Below are positions 23,700-31,209 of a DNA stretch of 64,000 bases, one piece after another. The DNA is from Chloroflexota bacterium. GTDB taxonomy: Bacteria > Chloroflexota > Dehalococcoidia > Lucifugimonadales > JACPCL1. Positions within the stretch are counted from its first letter, which is position 1; each line of letters begins with the position of its first letter. The position numbers and the translations under genes are program-made. Location: contig JACPCL010000033.1 in assembly GCA_016179765.1 (NCBI GenBank), positions 1-64,000 on the forward strand. The letters run 5' to 3'. The notes under the pieces were generated by a model. That model saw only the letters and a program-made list of their open reading frames with translations, was not told the origin of the DNA and made no database searches.

Positions 23700-24890
23700 T
23701 CATGCCTCCAGGGATTTCCCTTCCGGTAGCTCCCGCATGCCCTCAAAACGCTGCTCCAACTCCCCCGCAAGTTGACTCAGCCTGACGATATTTTCCCGGG
23801 CTGACACTAGGCCCTCCTGCTTGAGCCGGTCGGCCATGTCCATGGCTTCCATCAGGGCGTTGTGGGCCTGGGTGATCTTCTCCAGGGCGACGACCGGTTC
23901 TTTATAGACGTCGCCAATCTCCTGAGTATGCCGTTTGACGGCCTCAGCGTTCGCCACGATCATCTCGCCCAGAAACTCCCGCGTGCGCTGCGTGGCTTCC
24001 AGGACCCTCCTCTGCCGGGCAAGGGCTACCTGAATGGCCAGTCCCACCATTACCACGTTGGTAGCCACGGTGAGGGTGCGCTCCACTGCCTGCCCCAGGC
24101 GAGTGTTGTTTTGCCTTGTCATCTCAATGCTGACAAAGAATTGGGTGTGCACCTCCTCCATGGTGCGAAGGTCCTGGACCCGCATGGAGACATCGTAGAG
24201 AGCGCTCTGGACCCTCTCCTTCTTGTGAGGGTCTTCGGTTCGCTCCATCAGCTCATCAAGTTCCTGCATCAGCAGTTCGCCCAGGTATGCGTTCTTCTGG
24301 ATAGGTAGCTGCTGAGACTCCACCTGCTCGTACATCTTCCGCAGCTCTACGTTGTCCCGGGTGAGCATCATCCGCCCTTCTCGGAGCCTGGTTTCTATGA
24401 TCACAACCTGCTGGGACACCGGTTCATAGTGGACAGCGATCTTCTCCAGGATTCTCAGCAGTCTGTCACGGAAGGGGAGGATGTCCAACAACCGCTGGAG
24501 CAGGCCTGTCTGGCTCAACTCGTGGGGGTTGATCTGTTTCAGGGCCAGGCGCAACTCCACCAGGTCACTGGTCAGACGGTCCGAGGCGCCTTCCTTGGTC
24601 AGCGTGTCCCCTACCCGGGCCCTAAGCAGCACCAGCTCCGAGGCCGCATGCCTCTGGGCTTGCATCCCCACGCTGGTGATGGTGTCTATGACCTCCATTC
24701 CCTTGCTGCCGCTGGCCTCTTCTAGTTGGCGCGCCACCTCCTGGGCCCGGGCCTTCAGCTCCTTTACCTCCTCATCCGATACGCCTTTAGGAGCCGGTGG
24801 TTCCTTCCTTGCCACCGTCAACCCTTTGGGCTCAGTGCCAGGAACGGCCGGTGTATCCTCAATTGGTCCCCGGATTTCTTCTGCTGCCAT
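23700..24890 (-). CDS. telA: Toxic anion resistance protein TelA/YaaN
   Basis: 396 residues, the family length. Mostly helical, with the TelA signatures ALKQINPHELSQTGLLQRLLDILPF near 130 (family motif in short: INPHEL..TG), a central PIQKNAYLGELLMQELDELM and NVVMVGLAIQVALARQRRVLEAT. TelA/YaaN proteins accompany tellurite-resistance and related envelope-stress genes; biochemical activity is unsettled. It is the last gene of a six-gene minus-strand operon, directly after a membrane coiled-coil gene, as B. subtilis yaaN follows xpaC. Confidence 0.9.
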   Translation of the reverse strand: MAAEEIRGPIEDTPAVPGTEPKGLTVARKEPPAPKGVSDEEVKELKARAQEVARQLEEASGSKGMEVIDTITSVGMQAQRHAASELVLLRARVGDTLTKEGASDRLTSDLVELRLALKQINPHELSQTGLLQRLLDILPFRDRLLRILEKIAVHYEPVSQQVVIIETRLREGRMMLTRDNVELRKMYEQVESQQLPIQKNAYLGELLMQELDELMERTEDPHKKERVQSALYDVSMRVQDLRTMEEVHTQFFVSIEMTRQNNTRLGQAVERTLTVATNVVMVGLAIQVALARQRRVLEATQRTREFLGEMIVANAEAVKRHTQEIGDVYKEPVVALEKITQAHNALMEAMDMADRLKQEGLVSARENIVRLSQLAGELEQRFEGMRELPEGKSLEA

Positions 24891-24927
24891 GACGTTCCTC
24901 CTTTCCTATATCCAAACTGGTTCGCCT

Positions 24928-26016
24928 CTAGAAACCTAGTCGCGTTAGCTCATCTTGGACCTCCTTCGCCCGCCGGATGGTCTCCTTCAAGGCCGCGATC
25001 ACCGAGTCCACGCTCGTCTTGGAGGCGCCAGCCCTGAGCAAGGCGAGCTCTATACGAGCGCTATGGAGGGAGGCCTCGCACCGGTGCGCCTGGTTCAGGA
25101 GTTGGTCTACGTGCACCTGAAGCTGGTCCAGCATGGCCAGGCGCTGCTTGTGAGAGGCCAGCCTCTCTTCCAGAACCTCCATCCTCGCCCTTTGACTTTC
25201 GTCCGCCCTCGAGGACTTAACCTCCCTGTCGAGCTTCGCTATTTCGGCCTGAAGCCGATTCCTGTTCGGTCCGAGGCCTGCGCTCATGAGGTCCAGGGCG
25301 TAGGCCAGGACGCTCAGGCCGCGACGGTAGGTCTCTGTGGCCAAGGCGGGAACTTGCACGATGGCGAGAGGATCGGTATCCATCCGGCGCTCGAAGACCG
25401 CTTGCAGCTTGTGGAACTCCTCCTCTAGCCCTCTCAAGGCTTCTTGCCCATGGGCTGACTCCATGTCGGCGAGGCCCGCCTTGAGCCTCTCTCGCAGTCC
25501 CTCCACCTCTGCTTGCGCCAAGCTCGCCTGCTCCCTCTCTAGCGCGGCCATCACCTTCTGGACCCTTCTTGCGTACTGCTCCGCGTACCGGAAGGCATAG
25601 CGCCAGAGAAACGAACCTGCAGCAGCTACACCCGATAGGCCGAACACCATCGCAGCCCAGAGGCTGCCGCCGCTCGGCGCGATCAGCAAGAGGTAGCTGG
25701 CCGAGGTCACGGCCACGCCCAGGGGCAACAGGGTAGCGGGGTGCTGGACGGCCTCCAAACGCAGCCGCTTCTTGATGGCCGCTTCGGACAGGTTTGCCTC
25801 CGCCGACTGGCCGGTGGAGGACAACTCCTCTAGTCCTGCGCCGGACCAGAGGAGGGCGACTATGGAGGCGGTGTAAGCCAGGAGACCCCAGAACAGGATC
25901 CAAAGCGCTTGCGATACCCAGCGGTCGAGCCACGGAAGGAACCGCATCGCCCCTGCCAGCAGAAGACTGGCGCTCAGCAGCGTGAGTCCGAGTGGATGAA
26001 AGAGTACCGCACGCAT
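24928..26016 (-). CDS. Membrane-anchored coiled-coil protein (XpaC-like position)
   Basis: 362 residues. Two N-terminal helices (LTLLSASLLLAGAMRF, ALWILFWGLLAYTASIVALL), a cytosolic loop, two more helices (LLPLGVAVTSASYLLLI, AAMVFGLSGVAAAGSFLW), then about 220 residues of charged helix with heptad character ending in RRAKEVQDELTRLGF. In TelA loci this slot is often filled by XpaC-like or other coiled-coil partners; sequence similarity to XpaC is not clear to me. Lies 37 bp upstream of telA and 27 bp after the VWA fusion gene. Confidence 0.75.
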   Translation of the reverse strand: MRAVLFHPLGLTLLSASLLLAGAMRFLPWLDRWVSQALWILFWGLLAYTASIVALLWSGAGLEELSSTGQSAEANLSEAAIKKRLRLEAVQHPATLLPLGVAVTSASYLLLIAPSGGSLWAAMVFGLSGVAAAGSFLWRYAFRYAEQYARRVQKVMAALEREQASLAQAEVEGLRERLKAGLADMESAHGQEALRGLEEEFHKLQAVFERRMDTDPLAIVQVPALATETYRRGLSVLAYALDLMSAGLGPNRNRLQAEIAKLDREVKSSRADESQRARMEVLEERLASHKQRLAMLDQLQVHVDQLLNQAHRCEASLHSARIELALLRAGASKTSVDSVIAALKETIRRAKEVQDELTRLGF

Positions 26017-26043
26017 CGTCTCACTCCCTTCGCAGGGCTGTGC

Positions 26044-29000
26044 CTAGAAGTACTTGCTGAACTCCTCCAGGACATTGGCCAGGTCATCTTCCGTTGCGCC
26101 CTGGAACTCCGCTCCGGTGGCCTGGGAAAGGATCCTGCCGATGTCAAGGTCTGCGTCGCCGATTCCGATGAAGAAGACCTGGATGGGATGTGTGGTCTTG
26201 ACGGCCAATTCGTCGCCTACAATGCTTGCCTTATCAATGGGCCTGCCGTCTACTGCCACCGCCGACGTTTCGTTTTCCAACCCCCCGAATACCGGAATCG
26301 GGACCTCATCACGAGAGCTCATCTGGATAAGGTCATGCAGCTTCGTCTGGCCCCGGTTGGCGCGACCGTCGGTTAGGACTACCACAGCACGAATGGCGTC
26401 TGCCTCACCTTCCGCCCCATCCGTCATCTCAATACCCGCACTGATAGCGTCGTAAAGCGCGGTCCCGCCGTCCGCACCCATCTTGTGGACGACGTCGGCG
26501 ATGGCGAAACGGCTCTCCACCAACGGGGCAACGGCGATGCGTGTGTTCACGGTGTTGCTGAACGTAAGGAGCCCCACCTGGTTGTTCTTTGCCATGTTAT
26601 CCAGGGCCCGAACCAGTCCATCCCTGGCCTGCTCAATCTTGGTACCCAACATGGAGCCTGAGGTGTCCACAACAAAGGTCACGATGCCCGGCCTCTTCAC
26701 CAACTCCCAGGAGTCGTCAATGGCAGCGGCGACGGCAGGCTGAATTAGCGAAGGATAGAGCCACACTGTCGGTTTCGTCGGGTCCAACCCGAACTCGCCG
26801 TTGATCTTGCTGGAGGGGTCTTTGAGGGAGATGTCTGTTCCTGGCCGGAATCCCGCTGCCATGAAGGCTCGTTGCTGCTGGTCTTCTCGGATGAAGGCGA
26901 TCCACTTCTGTGCTGCCTCTACCTGCTCCTGGGTCACCCAGTCGGCCTGCACGATGCAAGCGCAGTTGCCGCGGGGCATGGAGCCTTCCTTGGGGTAGAT
27001 CATGACCATAGACCCCTGCGCGATGGGTGGTGGAGTGACCCTCTTCCCGTTCACGAAGGCGCGCTCGGTCCCATCATACAGGTGAATCAGGTTGTCCTCG
27101 GGCATGATGAAGAAGTGGCCATACCGGGGGCCTTGGTGCACCTTCGTGTTCAAGACGGTGGTGCCGATTAGGTAGTGGTCCACTAGGCCCTGGAACTGCT
27201 TCACATAGGCAACCACCGCCGGATCGCTCACGTCGTCGGGGGTGAGTTCCTCCGGCGGTTTGCCTGCGGCGATGGAGTAGAGGCCAAAGAGAAGGCTGCG
27301 GCCAGTGCTGGAGGTCGTGGGGTCGGTGAAGGCCACCAGGGGCTGCTGCCCCCACTCGGCCCTGGCACAATCGGGGTGGCTGGCCCAGCCCCGCGGGTCA
27401 TTCCGCAGGGCGATGACGTCGGCATAGCCGATCTCTTTGTCCGGCCAGCCGAGGCATCTCGCCATCGCCTCGTAGGTGACGATGCCAACGACCGGACGGA
27501 CGATACCGAGAGCACCCTTGAGGTCCACGACGTCGTGGCCGACTTCGTGGTTGACAGTGACCATCCAATGGGCATCGGAGGGCGTAACGATGGTAGGGTC
27601 CGGGACGTTCGGAGCGACGTATCCCCCGCTTAGCTGGGAGAGATCGATCCTCGTTCCGCTTTTCACCCGGGGAACCAGGTACTCTGCCTGGAGCTCCGAG
27701 GGAACGTCATGGACTGCGACCACAATCCTCTTGCCGGACTGGGTCCTGTGGCCAGCCTGGTTAAACTGGGTAGACATCTCGGGCAGCAGACCCGTCCTCA
27801 TCAGGTGGCCGTTGGTCCAGTGCACTACTTCAACGGTAGGCTCCGGCGGAGGCGGCCAGACGGCTCTGGCGGCGAAGAAACCAGCGATGCCCAGGACCCA
27901 CAGCACCGCGATGAGGGAGAGTACTCGTTGACGATTCAGCTTGGAGTTAGACATCTCAGACACCCCCTTTCTATGCCGTGCTACCCACACGACCGTTCGT
28001 CCAACGTCTGGCATTGCGCCAAAGCCAGTCCATGCAGTCCGCATTACGAAGAGCCCGCCTCGTTTCACTCCTCGGAGGGCGCCGGTCATGCCCTGCCAGA
28101 GGAGACTCCACATCCAGGCAAGAAGAAGGGCAAGCGTTGAGAGGCTCAGCCAGAGGTAGCCGATGACCATGGACACCGGACGGTAGAGATGGCGGAGCAC
28201 CAGGCCAACGGCCAGGGCAATGGCGGAGGCTACCACCTGCAGATAGTGCAGGATGGTGGAGACGCCCAGACCCAGATAATGTAGCGCCAGGCCCAGGGCC
28301 AAACCGATAGTCGAGACTCCGGCCCACAGGTAGTGGAGGATGCTGGCCACGCCCAGCCAGAAGGGGCGGAGGATAGTGGCGCCTCTCAGGCCCAGATAGC
28401 GCAGGGCCCTGGCGAAGCCCACTCCCATGAAGCGCAGCACCAAGCTGATCGCTTGAGCAATGGTGGTCACGCCTTCCCACAGGAAGTGGACGGTGACAGC
28501 GACGGCCGTCCACAAGTAGCGAAGGGCGGCGACGCCGCGCCCCACGTACCGCAGCACGGCCCCCAACCCCCTCAAGGCGTACCCCAAGGGGGTTACGGTC
28601 ACCATCCAGGCGAAGCGCAGAGCCGTTCCCAGCGCCCTTCCCAGGTACACCACGACTATGGCGGCGACGTGCCCCACGTATCGGAGGACGGCCCCCAACC
28701 CCCTCAAGGCGTACCCCAAGGGGGTTACGGTCACCATCCATGCGAAGCGCAGGGCCGTTCCCAGCGCCCTTCCGAGGTACACCACGACTGTGGCGGCGAC
28801 GTGCCCCACGTACCGGAGGACGGCCCCCAACCCCCTCAAGGCGTACGCCAAGGGGGTCACGGTCACCATCCATGCGAAGCGCAGGGCCGTTCCCAGCGCC
28901 CTTCCGAGGTACACCATGACTGTGGCGGCGCCGTGCCCCACGTACCGCAGCAGGGACCCCAACCCCCTCAGGGCGTACCCCAAGGGGGTCACGGTCACCT

Positions 29001-29424
29001 TCCATGCGGAGCGCAGGGCCGTTCCCAGCGCCCTTCCCAGGTACACCACGACTATGGCGGCGCCGTGCCCCACGTACCGCAGCAGCCTGACCACTGGCGT
29101 GAGGCGTCTCCATCCATAGGTGATGACGACCTGGGCGGGCGCCCAAGTGTAGACACCCCATGCAGGCCATGCGAAGATGCGCCAAGCACCTACCAGGGCC
29201 AGCGCACCTGCTCCCACGCATGCATATCTGACAGCGTTCAGTAGCGTGCCTGTCGCAGCCTCCTCAACTAACCCCTCAGCCAGAGCCCAGGTAACAATTG
29301 CCTCGTTGTTAACCCAGGCCATGGCACAGGCCCCAATGAACAGGAGGGCTAGCCAGCTCCCCAGCCCGGGTGCTCCAGCATGTGATGCTGCGATCTTCGT
29401 CGTTACGGACAACCTACTTTGCAT
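26044..29424 (-). CDS. Fusion of tandem membrane repeats, solute-binding module and VWA domain
   Basis: 1126 residues from the ATG at 29424 (GGAAGGAGGTG upstream). Residues ~1-110: two hydrophobic segments. About 110-290: four 44-residue repeats (YVGH..A.VVVYLGRALGTAL, then R.AWMVTVTPLGYALRGLG), then about 160 residues of degenerate repeats. From ~491 (internal ATG 27954, GGGGGTG upstream) a membrane anchor, a solute-binding-like module (~530-860, with FMAAGFRPGTD), and a VWA domain with full MIDAS: DTSGSM, Thr in GGTALYDA, Asp in LTDGR. The outer module is homologous to that of the regulator at 34197-35963. Either one fusion protein or two products by internal initiation. Central gene of the TelA operon. 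Confidence 0.8.
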   Translation of the reverse strand: MQSRLSVTTKIAASHAGAPGLGSWLALLFIGACAMAWVNNEAIVTWALAEGLVEEAATGTLLNAVRYACVGAGALALVGAWRIFAWPAWGVYTWAPAQVVITYGWRRLTPVVRLLRYVGHGAAIVVVYLGRALGTALRSAWKVTVTPLGYALRGLGSLLRYVGHGAATVMVYLGRALGTALRFAWMVTVTPLAYALRGLGAVLRYVGHVAATVVVYLGRALGTALRFAWMVTVTPLGYALRGLGAVLRYVGHVAAIVVVYLGRALGTALRFAWMVTVTPLGYALRGLGAVLRYVGRGVAALRYLWTAVAVTVHFLWEGVTTIAQAISLVLRFMGVGFARALRYLGLRGATILRPFWLGVASILHYLWAGVSTIGLALGLALHYLGLGVSTILHYLQVVASAIALAVGLVLRHLYRPVSMVIGYLWLSLSTLALLLAWMWSLLWQGMTGALRGVKRGGLFVMRTAWTGFGAMPDVGRTVVWVARHRKGVSEMSNSKLNRQRVLSLIAVLWVLGIAGFFAARAVWPPPPEPTVEVVHWTNGHLMRTGLLPEMSTQFNQAGHRTQSGKRIVVAVHDVPSELQAEYLVPRVKSGTRIDLSQLSGGYVAPNVPDPTIVTPSDAHWMVTVNHEVGHDVVDLKGALGIVRPVVGIVTYEAMARCLGWPDKEIGYADVIALRNDPRGWASHPDCARAEWGQQPLVAFTDPTTSSTGRSLLFGLYSIAAGKPPEELTPDDVSDPAVVAYVKQFQGLVDHYLIGTTVLNTKVHQGPRYGHFFIMPEDNLIHLYDGTERAFVNGKRVTPPPIAQGSMVMIYPKEGSMPRGNCACIVQADWVTQEQVEAAQKWIAFIREDQQQRAFMAAGFRPGTDISLKDPSSKINGEFGLDPTKPTVWLYPSLIQPAVAAAIDDSWELVKRPGIVTFVVDTSGSMLGTKIEQARDGLVRALDNMAKNNQVGLLTFSNTVNTRIAVAPLVESRFAIADVVHKMGADGGTALYDAISAGIEMTDGAEGEADAIRAVVVLTDGRANRGQTKLHDLIQMSSRDEVPIPVFGGLENETSAVAVDGRPIDKASIVGDELAVKTTHPIQVFFIGIGDADLDIGRILSQATGAEFQGATEDDLANVLEEFSKYF
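28541..29090. repeat. Four tandem 132-bp coding repeats
   Basis: The landmark CGGCCCCCAACCCC recurs at 28557, 28689, 28821 and (as AGGGACCCCAACCCC) near 28951, exactly 132 bp apart. Each unit encodes 44 residues of the membrane region. The central two copies are almost identical, so copy number is likely to vary between strains. Confidence 0.85.
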
Positions 29425-29429
29425 GTCCT

Positions 29430-29500
29430 CACCTCCTTCCTTCCGTGTCCTCCTAACGGGCGGGCGACGCTGCACAGGCGTCGCCCTATGACCCTGCTGC
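29430..29500. repeat. Operon intergenic cassette, copy 1
   Basis: CACCTCCTTCCTTCCGTG, then the hairpin GGGCGACGC (29462-29470) with GCGTCGCCC (29478-29486). It carries the ribosome-binding site of the VWA fusion gene. Related cassettes lie at 30119 and 30530. Confidence 0.5.
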
Positions 29501-30049
29501 GGGTGGCTGGCGAACCGCCTCACTGGGCTTGGGCTTCTGCACATCGGCGTACTTCCCGAACTTGCGGACCTCTTGTACCCCCCAATAAATCTGGGCGGCT
29601 CCGTAAACCGTCCAGCCTCCAAAGCCGCCGACGAAGATGTTGAGGAGGCCGACAACTACCAGGGTCGCGCCGATAGCTATGAACAAGCCTCGGTGGGCGA
29701 GAAAGAGGCTCAGTGCGCCCAGGGGCGCTACGACGAAGGCCCACAGGGGGTCCAGGAAGGGTAGGAAGTATTGGGCGACACCGATGGCGATAAGCCCGAT
29801 GCCCCAGCCACGCAGCTCACTTCGCATCTCCTCCCGCGTTGGCTGGCCTCCCTGGGCGTCCGCCAGCTTATCGTGGGCATTCTGGTCAACCGGGCGCACC
29901 TCCTCCTCAGGAGGCAGACCTTGTTTCCTGGCCTCCAGCGTAGTTTCACGCACGTCATGACCGGCCCCATGCACCGACCCTTGGTGCCAGGAAAGGGCGG
30001 GCTGGCTGCCGAAGGGTTTTCCGCAATCAGGGCAATTCAACTCGTTCAT
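29486..30049 (-). CDS. C2H2-type zinc-finger membrane protein
   Basis: 187 residues. The N-terminus carries CPDCGKPFGSQPALSWHQGSVH read in two parts: CPDC (6-9) and His-x4-His (about 22-27), a classic Cys2His2 spacing seldom seen in bacteria. A charged linker to ~75 is followed by three or four hydrophobic helices (WGIGLIAIGVAQYFLPFL, AFVVAPLGALSLFLAHRG, AIGATLVVVGLLNIFVGG). C-terminus is polar. GGAGG precedes the ATG. Probably a cytosolic zinc finger tethered to the membrane, within the TelA operon; partner unknown. Confidence 0.75.
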   Translation of the reverse strand: MNELNCPDCGKPFGSQPALSWHQGSVHGAGHDVRETTLEARKQGLPPEEEVRPVDQNAHDKLADAQGGQPTREEMRSELRGWGIGLIAIGVAQYFLPFLDPLWAFVVAPLGALSLFLAHRGLFIAIGATLVVVGLLNIFVGGFGGWTVYGAAQIYWGVQEVRKFGKYADVQKPKPSEAVRQPPAAGS

Positions 30050-30113
30050 CTTTTGGCCTCCTCTCTTGGCTGCTGAGTTCCGTGGTCGCCAGTCCCCTAG
30101 ACCCCGATCTCAT
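30027..30113 (-). CDS. 28-codon upstream ORF
   Basis: ATG at 30113 follows AAAGGAGGTG by 6 nt, the best ribosome-binding site nearby. The frame encodes a basic 28-residue peptide and its TGA (30029-30027) lies inside the start of the zinc-finger gene (ATG 30049), in another frame. Such an overlap suits translational coupling. No homology known; may be only a leader. Confidence 0.35.
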   Translation of the reverse strand: MRSGSRGLATTELSSQERRPKDERVELP

Positions 30114-30118
30114 CGCTC

Positions 30119-30213
30119 TCACCTCCTTTCTCCTGTGTTCTTTGTGCAGAAAGGCGACGGTACACACCGTCGCCTTTCTCTCCTAACCCTGTTGTGGCCG
30201 GGTCGCCGCCGTC
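30119..30213. repeat. Operon intergenic cassette, copy 2
   Basis: CACCTCCTTTCTCCTGTG, a perfect hairpin AGAAAGGCGACGGT, loop ACAC, ACCGTCGCCTTTCT (30148-30179), then CTAACCCTGTTGTGGCCGGG. The last ~30 bp are identical to 30597-30626. Confidence 0.6.
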
Positions 30214-30221
30214 TAGTCGCA

Positions 30222-30461
30222 TTAGCCAGCCGCAGCTCGGCGTCCCTTGATTGTCATCACTGCCAGGGCGATGACCAGCAGGGCATCCGCAATATATCCT
30301 ACCGGGAAGGAATCCAGTGCATGCTCGACAGTAGCCCTCATGACCAACCTAGTCACGAAAATTGCGATGAATTGGATGCCCAAAGGCGTAAGAGCCCACC
30401 ATCTCCACCCACGTTTCCAAGCAGCGATAACAAGTCCAGCTTCCAGTAGAAGTAACCACAT
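30222..30461 (-). CDS. Small membrane protein
   Basis: 79 residues from ATG at 30461 (GGAGG 8 nt upstream; an in-frame ATG at 30482 has no site). Three short hydrophobic segments: MWLLLLEAGLVIAAW, ALTPLGIQFIAIFVTRLV and YIADALLVIALAVMTI, ending in a basic GRRAAAG tail. No family recognised. Sits between the zinc-finger gene and the first gene of the TelA operon, separated from both by copies of the hairpin cassette. Confidence 0.6.
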   Translation of the reverse strand: MWLLLLEAGLVIAAWKRGWRWWALTPLGIQFIAIFVTRLVMRATVEHALDSFPVGYIADALLVIALAVMTIKGRRAAAG

Positions 30462-30529
30462 TTGAGGTACCTCCTCCTTCATTTTCGGGACTCGTTAGCG
30501 GTATTGCGGTGTCTTTATCTTTGCTCTTA

Positions 30530-30626
30530 GCACCACCTCCTTCCTTCGGTGTTCTCTGGGCAGAAGGCCGACGGTTCCGTACCGTCGCCTTTCCTTCCTA
30601 ACCCTGTTGTGGCCGGGTCGCCGCCG
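30530..30626. repeat. Operon intergenic cassette, copy 3
   Basis: CACCACCTCCTTCCTTCGG, hairpin AAGGCCGACGGT with ACCGTCGCCTT (one bulge), then CTAACCCTGTTGTGGCCGGG ending at the stop codon of the next upstream gene. Confidence 0.6.
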
Positions 30627-31025
30627 TTATCCGTCTGTATTCGCTGTCGTCGGTTCTGCTACCATCCTTCGCCATTCGCTGTGGGTCATGGGCTTTTCCA
30701 GGATGCCCAGGCCCGGGACCTTCACCACGTAGGTGGGGCCCGACCTCTCCCATCCCTGGCCGGGCGGTGGGGCGTGGCCGTTGGCCCGGCCACCCTGGTG
30801 CCAGGTCCTGCCCTTGCCCCGTATCCTCAGGGCGCCGCTCTCTCCGCTCACCCTGTAGTCCAGGGGCCTCAGCCACCAGGGCAGGGGCGATTCGCCATCC
30901 CAGGGTCTGATGGCGCCGCTCTCATCCGAGGCCTGGCAGTCCGGGGAGGCTGGGGGCGTACTCCTTTTCATCAGGTACTGCCGCTGTCGTTCGGCTCGCC
31001 GCTCCCGCCTGGTCATGGGCTTCAT
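30627..31025 (-). CDS. Basic conserved-looking protein, first gene of the TelA operon
   Basis: 132 residues from ATG at 31025, preceded by GAGGAG; a longer frame to 31187 lacks a good site and would cross the divergent promoter. The N-terminus is very basic (MKPMTRRERRAERQRQYLMKR), the middle is rich in Gly, Pro and Trp, and the end (TYVVKVPGLGILEKPMTHSE, WRRM) looks folded. No family recognised and no membrane segment. Position suggests a cytosolic accessory protein of the locus. Confidence 0.5.
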   Translation of the reverse strand: MKPMTRRERRAERQRQYLMKRSTPPASPDCQASDESGAIRPWDGESPLPWWLRPLDYRVSGESGALRIRGKGRTWHQGGRANGHAPPPGQGWERSGPTYVVKVPGLGILEKPMTHSEWRRMVAEPTTANTDG

Positions 31026-31062
31026 TCGTCCGCTCCTCGTGACCTCTGGTTTTTGACTGCCC

Positions 31063-31091
31063 TTGACTTTGGCCACATCATGGACTACTGT
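31063..31091 (+). promoter_or_regulatory. Promoter of the GAF/TPR-like gene
   Basis: TTGACT (31063-31068) and TACTGT (31086-31091) spaced by 17 bp, giving a 5' leader of about 110 nt. Confidence 0.5.
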
Positions 31092-31145
31092 TACTGCGAC
31101 GCACAAGTGGGTATGGCGTAAATAGTGCTCCATATCTCGCAAGAT

Positions 31146-31183
31146 GTAGCAGCGACGGTGAAAATATCCGTCGTTTCTGCTAC
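31146..31183. promoter_or_regulatory. Dyad in the divergent promoter region
   Basis: GTAGCAGCGACGG (31146-31158) pairs with CCGTCGTTTCTGCTAC (31168-31183; 3-nt bulge). It lies between the TelA operon and the divergent sensor gene and may be an operator or an mRNA hairpin. Confidence 0.45.
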
Positions 31184-31209
31184 GCAAGTTGCAGGAGGGA
31201 TGGCGGCAG

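Noticed and set aside
28541-29090. CRISPR array
   Set aside because: The units are 132 bp long, contiguous, without spacers, and coding.
28333-29244. Long open frames on the plus strand and in a second minus frame across the tandem repeats
   Set aside because: They are by-products of the 132-bp period (a multiple of three keeps every frame open once it is open in one unit) and of high GC; composition is Gly/Pro/His/Arg-rich without a fold-like pattern.
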